Shown here: positions 33,705 through 39,440 of the stretch, in pieces
Layout of the letters: the number at the start of each line of letters is the position of its first letter
How positions within the stretch are numbered: the first letter of the stretch is position 1
Assembly (NCBI RefSeq): GCF_004102745.1
Contig: NZ_RLII01000028.1
Location: 1-39,440 of the forward strand
Origin: Acetivibrio mesophilus
GTDB lineage: Bacteria; Bacillota; Clostridia; Acetivibrionales; Acetivibrionaceae
DNA: 39,440 nt
Direction of reading: 5' to 3'
Made by a program: the position numbers and the translations under genes
Notes under the pieces: generated by a model
Told to the model about the DNA's origin: nothing
The model's input: only the letters and a program-made list of their open reading frames with translations
Databases searched by the model: none

Positions 33705-33714
33705 AAACTTTTCC

Positions 33715-34290
33715 CTACTTTCTTCTTACTATGTCAACAATCCACTCTGCCTCAGGCAACTCAATATCCTGATTCGTAGCAAATCGTTCTGCGATTCCCT
33801 GTATGCTACACCAAAATGCATTGGATATTACCAAAGGGGAACCTTCTTTAATCGTTCCTTCATTTTGTCCCCATTCAATAATGGGTACAAACTGTTCTAT
33901 CACATTTACTTTCATTGCTATTTCCCGTATATGCTCAGGTGTCGCTTCACTTCGCTGTGCTTCTGCCATCAATACAAAAAACTTCGCCACAACAGGTTGC
34001 TCTTTCATATATGCAAACAACGCTTCTGTGAAGTTTACAAAAAAATCAATGGCATGCTCACACTTCTGTTCTCCCGGATATGCGGTCCCTTCCAATCCCA
34101 TTCGGATTAACTCTTCATATAGTTTCTCTTTTGAATCAAAGTAATGAAACATTAAGCCAGTACTCATATTTGCTCTTTTTGCAATATCCGTAATCTTAGT
34201 AGCTGCATAACCTCTACCAACAAATAACTCTAGTGCAGCTTGTATAATTTCTTGTCGTCTACGTTCTTTTTGTTCCTTTCTCGTTTCCAT
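33715..34290 (-). CDS. TetR/AcrR-family transcriptional regulator
   Basis: 191 aa. The N-terminal TetR helix-turn-helix is clear: R-R-R-Q-E-I-I-Q-A-A-L-E-L-F, G-Y-A-A-T-K-I-T-D-I-A-K-R-A-N-M-S-T-G-L-M-F-H-Y-F-D-S-K-E-K-L-Y. The C-terminal ligand domain is helical and has no match I can name. It leads an operon with the FAD oxidoreductase and most likely controls it and itself through the TTTGAATAA inverted repeat 15 bp upstream. AGAGG precedes the ATG. Confidence 0.93.
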   Translation of the reverse strand: METRKEQKERRRQEIIQAALELFVGRGYAATKITDIAKRANMSTGLMFHYFDSKEKLYEELIRMGLEGTAYPGEQKCEHAIDFFVNFTEALFAYMKEQPVVAKFFVLMAEAQRSEATPEHIREIAMKVNVIEQFVPIIEWGQNEGTIKEGSPLVISNAFWCSIQGIAERFATNQDIELPEAEWIVDIVRRK

Positions 34291-34305
34291 TTTATAACCT
34301 CTATT

Positions 34306-34338
34306 TTTGAATAATATTTCATTGAATATTTATTCAAA
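34306..34338 (-). promoter_or_regulatory. Probable TetR operator and promoter
   Basis: TTTGAATAA (34306-34314) and TTATTCAAA (34330-34338) form a perfect 9-bp inverted repeat; inside, TTGAATA-TT-TATTCAA (34322-34337) is a second near-continuous palindrome. On the minus strand TTTGAA and TATTAT are about 16 bp apart in the same segment, so a bound regulator would cover the promoter. Confidence 0.65.
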
Positions 34339-34365
34339 TATATCATAGGATTTTTCTTTTGTAAA

Positions 34366-34403
34366 GAGCAAAACACCCCAAGCAGCATCCCTACCACTTG
34401 GGG
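34366..34403 (-). terminator. Terminator downstream of the relaxase gene
   Basis: On the minus strand CCCCAAG / CTTGGGG (34397-34403 and 34376-34382) form a perfect 7-bp stem, followed by TGTTTTGCTCTTT. It lies just after the relaxase stop and shields the tetR operon from read-through. Confidence 0.65.
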
Positions 34404-34409
34404 CATCCC

Positions 34410-35834
34410 CTACCGTCCCATCCCGGCAACCTTCCTATGCACCCACTCCTTCACTTCGCCAATCCGCTCCCGGAACACATCAAGCATGTTCCTTCCATTG
34501 ATTACAAACTGTTTCATGAATTCATAGGCTTTTTCCAGCTTATCCTGCAAGACCTGAATCTTACTCCTTAGCTGTTCATTCTCGTAGGACAAATCCACCA
34601 CCTTATCAAATAAATCCGTATTCTCAGTGTCCGTTGATAACCTGTGGTACAAATCTAAGGCGATCTCCTTTTTACGGGTTGCTTCATCCAATTTCTCCGT
34701 CACTCTGGAAAGCTTCCCTTGTGCCTGCTCCACTTCTTTCTTTTTATCCGTCAGAAGCTCATCTGCCTTCAGATACTCCGACTTGGAATACTCCACTTTT
34801 TCTTCCCATTCTGCCACATCTGATTTCTTAATCTCAATCAGTGCATCATTGAACTCCAGCACCATATTCTTGGCGGATATCTCTTCATCCAGCTTTTTCA
34901 TAGTCTTCTCTGACAGGGTTTGAATATGCTGCAGAGCATTTTCTTGCCTTTCTTTCTCACGTTCCGCTTCCAATGCTTTCTCTGCTGCACGCTCCCTGCG
35001 ATAATCTGAAAGAAGTAAATCGCCTCGCTCATTCTTACCCTTGTAAAAGCGAGTCCATCCGATATTCTTTTCCATATCCTCTGCAATCCAATTCTTCTGC
35101 TCCTCTATCCACTCAACTGCGCCGTAGGCTGTACGCACCATCTGAGGCTTCCTCCCCTCCGGTGTATCCTGCCACACCAGCTCATCTGAGGCATCTCTTG
35201 CCTGCTCCATAGTGGTCTTATAACCCATTCGCGTAAAGGTCTGTGCCAATGCATTTTGGGTTTTCTGTCCACGACTGCAATTATCGGAATAGGGAACAAA
35301 TGTCATGTGTAGGTGAGGAGTGGATTCATCTCCATTAAATGCAAAATTGGTAATCACCACACCTGCCTCAAAGGGCGGTTTCCACTCTGGGTCTTCAAGC
35401 CTCTCCTTGGATACATAAGTCACATTGGGCACTTCATACATCAGATGCTCTGCAAACCGTAACAGAACATCCTCCGCCCATATGGCTGACAAGTGGTCTG
35501 TATCGTACCCGGTATCATCCATATCCCCTATCTGCCAGATGATTTCGTAGGATAAATGTTTCTTTTTATCCTTTTCAATCTTCTCATAATAGGTTGGTGG
35601 ATCATCCTTGGCCCGACTCTTTTTCCGCTCCTTTGCAAGCCACTCCTCATAGGATTTTTGAAAAAGTTTATCGTATATCTGCTCTAGGGTAAAATCTTTT
35701 GTTCCGTTTAAAAATACCACATTCCTATCTGCACGTTCCTGTACCGCATTCCAAGGAATATGGTCTCTGTTATTGTGTACTAAGTTGGGTGCCCGGAACA
35801 GTGCCCCCGATATGGTTCTGTATATATCCGGCAT
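34410..35834 (-). CDS. MobV/Pre-family relaxase (plasmid recombination/mobilization protein)
   Basis: 474 aa. It nicks one strand at oriT and pilots DNA transfer. The N-terminal relaxase half has H-N-N-R-D-H-I-P-W-N and N-V-V-F-L-N, close to the N-x-R and N-x-x-F segments of MobV proteins, and the metal-binding H-L-H-M-T-F-V-P at about 176-183. The last ~190 residues are a long coiled coil (E-K-E-R-Q-E-N-A-L-Q through E-Q-L-R-S-K-I-Q-V-L-Q-D-K-L) that ends in a basic tail. AAGGAG stands before the ATG. No coupling or secretion genes accompany it, so a helper conjugative element is needed. Confidence 0.92.
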   Translation of the reverse strand: MPDIYRTISGALFRAPNLVHNNRDHIPWNAVQERADRNVVFLNGTKDFTLEQIYDKLFQKSYEEWLAKERKKSRAKDDPPTYYEKIEKDKKKHLSYEIIWQIGDMDDTGYDTDHLSAIWAEDVLLRFAEHLMYEVPNVTYVSKERLEDPEWKPPFEAGVVITNFAFNGDESTPHLHMTFVPYSDNCSRGQKTQNALAQTFTRMGYKTTMEQARDASDELVWQDTPEGRKPQMVRTAYGAVEWIEEQKNWIAEDMEKNIGWTRFYKGKNERGDLLLSDYRRERAAEKALEAEREKERQENALQHIQTLSEKTMKKLDEEISAKNMVLEFNDALIEIKKSDVAEWEEKVEYSKSEYLKADELLTDKKKEVEQAQGKLSRVTEKLDEATRKKEIALDLYHRLSTDTENTDLFDKVVDLSYENEQLRSKIQVLQDKLEKAYEFMKQFVINGRNMLDVFRERIGEVKEWVHRKVAGMGR

Positions 35835-36196
35835 CTTATCACGCTCCTTTTATCCGTTCCATGTCTGCTTAAGTTCTGAAATAAAAAACTTCTTATGCTC
35901 ATTGTCATAATCTCCTTTTCTAAAATTTCCTAGGTTCATTTCTTAGGGTATCGCTCTCCATTTTCTTTCCCGGTTCCGAAAGTAATGTCCCCCTATTAGT
36001 TTGGGAAATCCCAAACTAGGGGGCAAGCGTTTTGCCGCTTGACCACAAATGCATCTGCTCCCACCAGCCGTATTAGGAACTCCTCTTCCTGTGGCTGGCA
36101 GTCACATCTGCATGCTGACATTCTTATTATGGAAATGAACCGGTACGAATGTCAGCCTTGGGAAATATCTCAACCGCTCTTTAGGGCTTGCTTACG
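35835..36196. other. Non-coding region with oriT-like inverted repeats
   Basis: 362 bp between the relaxase and excisionase genes without a credible gene. CCCCCTA-TTA-GTTTGGG (35989-36005) pairs with CCCAAACTAGGGGG (36010-36023) with a 3-nt bulge and a 4-nt loop. CAAGCG / CGCTTG (36024-36029 / 36036-36041) follows directly. Another stem-loop lies at 36064-36098 (CCAGCC / GGCTGG with AGGAA / TTCCT inside). MobV relaxases usually nick next to an inverted repeat just upstream of their own gene, so the first two repeats are the best oriT candidate. The nick position is not determined. Confidence 0.55.
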
Positions 36197-36382
36197 CTAC
36201 GCCTCGGAAATGTATCCGTAGTATCTCTTCTCGAAATACTTTCTTGGGCACTTCCCGGCAATTTTGATATATCCCTGCTCAGCCAATTCCTCATTGAGCT
36301 GTCTGATAATCTGGTAGGCTTTTCCCTTGCTGACGCCCAGGGTATCCACCAACTCATCTGCCGTCACATATTGTGTTTTCAT
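36197..36382 (-). CDS. Excisionase-like small HTH protein
   Basis: 61 aa with an MerR/Xis-type winged helix: Y-V-T-A-D-E-L-V-D-T-L-G-V-S-K-G-K-A-Y-Q-I-I-R-Q-L-N-E-E-L, then the wing G-Y-I-K-I-A-G-K-C-P-R-K-Y-F-E. Proteins of this kind sit next to integrases in ICE/IME modules of Firmicutes and direct excision or regulate transfer. GAGGTGAGAGC precedes the ATG. It has a strong promoter at 36439-36467 and is divergent from the repressor. Confidence 0.85.
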   Translation of the reverse strand: MKTQYVTADELVDTLGVSKGKAYQIIRQLNEELAEQGYIKIAGKCPRKYFEKRYYGYISEA

Positions 36383-36438
36383 GCTCTCACCTCACTCTCT
36401 ACTATCACATTTTGTCCTTGTTTATCATTTCATCATTA

Positions 36439-36467
36439 TTTATACTACTACTTTTTGTTATTGTCAA
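36439..36467 (-). promoter_or_regulatory. Strong promoter of the excisionase gene
   Basis: On the minus strand TTGACA (36462-36467) and TATAAA (36439-36444) are exactly 17 bp apart. The inverted repeat CAATAG-N6-CTATTG (36465-36482) overlaps the -35 box. This promoter could also drive the relaxase gene further down. Confidence 0.8.
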
Positions 36468-36479
36468 TAGATTTACCTA

Positions 36480-36508
36480 TTGCAAAATATCACTTATTGT
36501 GATAGTAT
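36480..36508 (+). promoter_or_regulatory. Promoter and operator of the CI-like repressor gene
   Basis: TTGCAA (36480-36485) and TAGTAT (36503-36508) are 17 bp apart on the plus strand. A perfect palindrome TATCACTTATTGTGATA (36488-36504) fills the spacer and the start of the -10 box, as expected for autorepression. A related CAC-N5-GTG site lies at 36365-36375 inside the excisionase gene. Confidence 0.7.
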
Positions 36509-36530
36509 TTGTTTCAGGAGGTGAAAAGCC

Positions 36531-37010
36531 ATGAATATTATGACACTTGAAGAACGCAAGGAACTTGGCAACAGACTAAAACAAGCAAGAAAAGAGAAAG
36601 GGCTATCACAAGAGGAGCTCGCCAATCTCATCGGCTTGAAAGTTGGAACGGTTTCCAAATACGAACAGGGGGACCGCACTCCGGGAATCGGAAAGCTTCA
36701 ACTAATTGCAAATGCTCTGGACTGTGACACATCCAGATTTGTAGCATCCGGCGATGAATATGTACGGATGACACAGACCACGGATTTTGGCAACAATTTA
36801 GATGCATATTTAAACTGGTTGAAATTTTCCCACTTCGGATGCAATCCCTGTCAGATTGAAAACGATGACGGAAGTAAATCTTCTTCCTACCTTATCAGCT
36901 TTGATAAGGAAACTTTTCCAATCAGTGAGGACGCACTGGGAAGGGTTATGGAATACCAGAAGGAACAGTTCAAACAACTCATCCGACTCTTTGGCGAGGA
37001 CCTTCGATAG
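36531..37010 (+). CDS. CI/Xre-type repressor of the mobile element
   Basis: 159 aa. The N-terminal HTH_3 is clear: L-G-N-R-L-K-Q-A-R-K-E-K-G-L-S-Q-E-E-L-A, then L-K-V-G-T-V-S-K-Y-E-Q-G-D-R-T-P. The C-terminal part lacks a LexA-like S-K peptidase pair, so self-cleavage is not expected. AGGAGG is 8 nt from the ATG. It lies 14 bp before the integrase gene in the same direction and divergent from the excisionase, the usual control module of integrated elements. Confidence 0.92.
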   Translation: MNIMTLEERKELGNRLKQARKEKGLSQEELANLIGLKVGTVSKYEQGDRTPGIGKLQLIANALDCDTSRFVASGDEYVRMTQTTDFGNNLDAYLNWLKFSHFGCNPCQIENDDGSKSSSYLISFDKETFPISEDALGRVMEYQKEQFKQLIRLFGEDLR

Positions 37011-37024
37011 TAAAGGGACACAAT

Positions 37025-38242
37025 ATGCCGATCTATAAAGACGAAGAACGAGGAACCTGGTATGTCAGATGTTATTATGAAGATTTTACCGGAAAGAAAA
37101 AGCAGATAAAGAAACGTGGCTTTAAGCTTCAACGTGAAGCCAAGGAATGGGAAGCAGATTTCCTTAGAAAGCAGAAAGGCAGCACGGACATGACCTTCCG
37201 CTCTATGTATGAGATTTATATAGAGGATATGGGACACCGATGCCGCCAGAGCACCATCGACGGAAAGAAGCATGTATTCGAGAAGCTCATCCTCCCTTAT
37301 TTTGAGAATAAGCCTATCAATAAGATTACTCCCAAGGACATCCGAGCCTGGCAGAATGAAATGATCGCAAAGGATTATTCCAACTCCTACCTAGACAGGA
37401 TGCAGAATATGATTACCGCACTTTTTAATTATGCAGTGGACTACTTCAACTTAGCTGAGAATCCCTGTCACAAGGCAGGCAGAATGGGCAAACGTGAGGT
37501 TGTGGTAAACTTCTGGACAAAGGATGAATTTGACCGTATACTGGCTGCAATAGAAGATGATCCTACGGCACATGTTTCGTTTTCACTACTGTACTACTCC
37601 GGTATCCGTTTTGGAGAATTCCTCGCTTTAACACCGAAAGACTTTGATTTCGAGAAGAACACCCTCGACATCACCAAAAGTCTCCAGCGGATTAAAAAGC
37701 AGGATGTGGTTACACCACCCAAAACGCCCAAGAGTATCCGTAACATCATCATACCGGACTTTGTAATGAACGAAGTCAAAGATTATATGTCAAAGCTTTA
37801 TGATTTAAAAGGTACGGACAGGGTTTTCCCCTTCACCAAATCCTATATCAATAATGCGATGGCAAGGGCTTGCAAGAAAAGCGGAGTGAAAAAGATTCGT
37901 ATCCACGACATCCGTCACTCACACGCCAGCTATCTTATCAACTTGGGATGCGCACCACTGCTCATATCGGAACGGTTAGGACACGAAAAGGTACAAACCA
38001 CCTTAAGCACCTATTCCCACCTGTATCCGAACAAGCATCAGGAAGTAGTGGATATGATGCAGAACCAGCACAAGTTGGAAACAGTATCTGCCAGTGCATC
38101 TGAAATCTCAGATAAACCAGAAAAGGATCCACAACCACAGAACACAAAGTTCAAAGTCGTAAGTCCAAAGAATAAAATAAGCCCACAGCAAGTCCACGAA
38201 AATGACTTAAGCCCGTGCGTCGGCTTTGCCGGACGCACATAA
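37025..38242 (+). CDS. Tyrosine-type site-specific integrase
   Basis: 405 aa. N-terminal arm-binding domain (I-Y-K-D-E-E-R-G-T-W-Y-V-R), core-binding SAM-like domain (about 60-150), then the catalytic domain: S-G-I-R-F-G-E (first Arg), H-D-I-R-H-S-H (His-x-x-Arg box), L-G-H-E and the nucleophile region S-T-Y-S-H-L-Y. It joins the element to the chromosome. AAAGGG precedes the ATG. The C-terminus after about 360 is a polar extension not usual in short phage integrases. It is the last gene of the element. Confidence 0.96.
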   Translation: MPIYKDEERGTWYVRCYYEDFTGKKKQIKKRGFKLQREAKEWEADFLRKQKGSTDMTFRSMYEIYIEDMGHRCRQSTIDGKKHVFEKLILPYFENKPINKITPKDIRAWQNEMIAKDYSNSYLDRMQNMITALFNYAVDYFNLAENPCHKAGRMGKREVVVNFWTKDEFDRILAAIEDDPTAHVSFSLLYYSGIRFGEFLALTPKDFDFEKNTLDITKSLQRIKKQDVVTPPKTPKSIRNIIIPDFVMNEVKDYMSKLYDLKGTDRVFPFTKSYINNAMARACKKSGVKKIRIHDIRHSHASYLINLGCAPLLISERLGHEKVQTTLSTYSHLYPNKHQEVVDMMQNQHKLETVSASASEISDKPEKDPQPQNTKFKVVSPKNKISPQQVHENDLSPCVGFAGRT

Positions 38243-38277
38243 AAAGGCTCAACCCCTTGTAAACAAAGGGCTGAGCC
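38241..38277 (-). terminator. Hairpin with U-tract on the minus strand after the integrase
   Basis: GGCTCA (38246-38251) and TGAGCC (38272-38277) with a CCCCTT / AAAGGG inner stem form a long hairpin. On the minus strand it is followed by TTTTTATG, so it would stop transcripts entering the element from the right; on the plus strand it lacks a T-run. Confidence 0.65.
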
Positions 38278-38405
38278 AATGAAGTCAATTAATACTCAAA
38301 CAGTATTTAATTACTCAACGATTGTAGCAACACGACCAAAACTTTTTGACGATAAACCCTATGGCAGCAAAATAGCCTATATGAGTTTGTCAGGAGGAAA
38401 TGCTA

Positions 38406-39055
38406 ATGTCTTCAATCATAACCAATAAGTATTTCAAACTTATTCTTGTTTCTATTCTTGCTATACTCATTGCAGTAGTGCTTGGCAAAAATATAGTTTT
38501 CATAATTGATTTTCCAACCTTGATTTTTCTCTTTGTAGGCACTGCATTACTTACCCTTATAGGTTATAAAAAGGGAATGTCCAAGGAGAAGATATTTGAT
38601 ATCATCAAGCGCAATTGCATCATTACCGGCTTTGTAGGATTTTTTATCGGGTTTTTAATGGCATTGTGTACTACAGATACTCTCGAAGACTTACCGACAA
38701 ATATTGCTATAAGTATGTTAATTGTTCCATATACCTTTTTTTATTTCTTGCAATAAATGCCTATAAGTCTAAAACGATAAACCTCGCCCCAGATTTAGCT
38801 CAAAGCTCGAAAAGTTTAGATACAAAAACTCAGATAAATTTGGATGATATTTGTAATCAGTATTGTTTGTCGGAAAGAGAAAAACTCATTGTAGAAAAAC
38901 TTATTCAAGGTGCCAGCAATAAAGAAATTGCCGAAAAGCTATACGGTAAATCCCATTACCGTCCGAATGCCAATAGCCCTCGCAATTACTTTTATACCAT
39001 TTTGGCAATCATCGGAGTATCTCCAATTCTCTCCTCCCTTTCTTTTATACGTTGA
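38406..39055 (+). pseudogene. Membrane protein fused to LuxR-type HTH, frame broken
   Basis: The first frame (ATG 38406, GGAGG 8 nt upstream; stop 38754-38756) gives four hydrophobic segments ending P-Y-T-F-F-Y-F-L-Q. At the T7 run 38736-38742, a shift of one base back continues into L-F-L-A-I-N-A-Y-K-S-K and then C-L-S-E-R-E-K-L-I-V-E-K-L-I-Q-G-A-S-N-K-E-I-A-E-K-L-Y, a LuxR/GerE helix-turn-helix. After that (about 38945) the frame degenerates again; the other frame reads I-T-V-R, where intact proteins have H-T-V-K/R. So the gene has two lesions and is likely dead. Intact versions would be membrane-anchored response-regulator-like proteins. Confidence 0.75.
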
Positions 39056-39091
39056 ATTCCTATCATGGTATCGATAGTAGGTCAACTTAAT

Positions 39092-39316
39092 TCATTGGTC
39101 AATATAAATATCAACATCAATAAAATCAGCAATATCATCAGCAATATCACACGTTAAGCCAAAATCATAACTGTTATTGATTTTTACCTGATTTTCATCC
39201 TTTAGAATTAAAATCAAATCATAAGTGCTGGTTCCTTCCGAGTCAGTATGCGTGCATATTTGAATTTTAGTGATTTGCGATACTAAACATATATCTTTTT
39301 TATTTATATAAAATAA
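39092..39316 (-). pseudogene. Possible coding remnant near the window end
   Basis: A minus-strand frame without an ATG start reads I-C-L-V-S-Q-I-T-K-I-Q-I, L-I-L-I-L-K-D-E-N-Q-V-K-I and D-I-A-D-F-I-D-V-D-I-Y-I-D-Q before the TGA at 39092-39094. The alternating strands look protein-like, but upstream the frame closes at once. It may be the end of a decayed gene. The rest of 39056-39440 is AT-rich with nothing I can name. Confidence 0.3.
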
Positions 39317-39440
39317 TTAGTGTTGTGCATTAAAAAGTAATAAATTGTATTACCAATAAAATAGCAAAACAAAAGCATAAGCAGACCAAATGTGGTAGTT
39401 TTGAATTGATAGATAAAAAACTATTTCCACGGGGGTCAAA

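Larger units (their letters stand above)
27067..38280. mobile_element. Integrative mobilizable element (approximate limits)
   Basis: A tyrosine integrase, a CI-like repressor, an excisionase-like protein and a MobV relaxase cluster at the right end; cargo genes and a DUF6061-like gene extend to the left. There is no conjugative secretion system, so it would need a helper. Both limits are estimates: the left side is bounded by the toxin pseudogene and the AT-rich gap 26776-27066, the right side by the hairpin after the integrase. I could not find a convincing attL/attR direct repeat. The cargo in 27351-34290 is AT-rich compared with the mob-int module, so it may have a separate origin. Confidence 0.7.

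Noticed and set aside
26872-38351. Possible attL/attR: ACAACCAAAATTTAACG (26872) against ACGACCAAAACTTTTTGACG (38332)
   Set aside because: Only an imperfect match in AT-rich sequence with gaps; not convincing as recombination core without an empty-site genome to compare.

Overview
The window looks like chromosome of a cellulosome-producing, low-GC thermophilic clostridium close to Acetivibrio (Clostridium) thermocellus. The main sign is a secreted GH10 xylanase ending in a type I dockerin. Housekeeping genes with clostridial architecture agree: coaX, birA, a folP-folB-folK set, an Fe-alcohol dehydrogenase, and Ppx next to a CYTH/TTM protein. I infer the organism from gene content only.

Layout. 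1-389: 3' end of a DDE transposase, followed by a long nested inverted repeat. 757-4073 (-): dockerin xylanase and a polytopic GT-C-like membrane protein. 4547-12372 (-): a long run of co-directional genes (Fe-ADH, metallophosphoesterase, folP, folB, folK, unknown, birA, amidohydrolase, an Asn-rich disordered protein, coaX). 12701-16565 (+): Ppx/GppA-HD, CYTH triphosphatase and a SulP anion transporter. 16614-23197 (-): a HEAT-like unknown, a complete NMT1/SsuA-type ABC importer, and a 796-aa unknown protein with a HEPN-type R-N-x3-H motif. 23645-26195 (+): an AT-rich accessory stretch with two lipoproteins, a decayed membrane-protein gene and a VanZ-like protein. 26200-26775 (-): a broken HINT plus polymorphic-toxin remnant.

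From about 27 kb to 38.3 kb lies an integrative mobilizable element. It has a tyrosine integrase, a CI-like repressor, a small excisionase-like protein, a MobV/Pre relaxase with an oriT-like region, and a DUF6061-like small gene at the far end. Its cargo includes a TetR / FAD-oxidoreductase / cysteine-peptidase-like operon. It also includes a tight four-gene operon: Xre regulator, ParB/Srx-domain protein, D12-class adenine-N6 methyltransferase, and OLD-like ATPase with a C-terminal TOPRIM. The last three are joined by a 16-nt gap and a 4-nt overlap. The operon has its own promoter, whose -35 box lies inside a 42-bp inverted repeat. This operon is the best candidate for an undescribed modification-linked defence or element-maintenance system. 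To the right of the integrase is a membrane/LuxR-HTH gene split by a frameshift in a T7 run.

I saw no tRNA, rRNA or CRISPR array. Starts were chosen by Shine-Dalgarno position, so several genes begin downstream of the longest possible reading frame.
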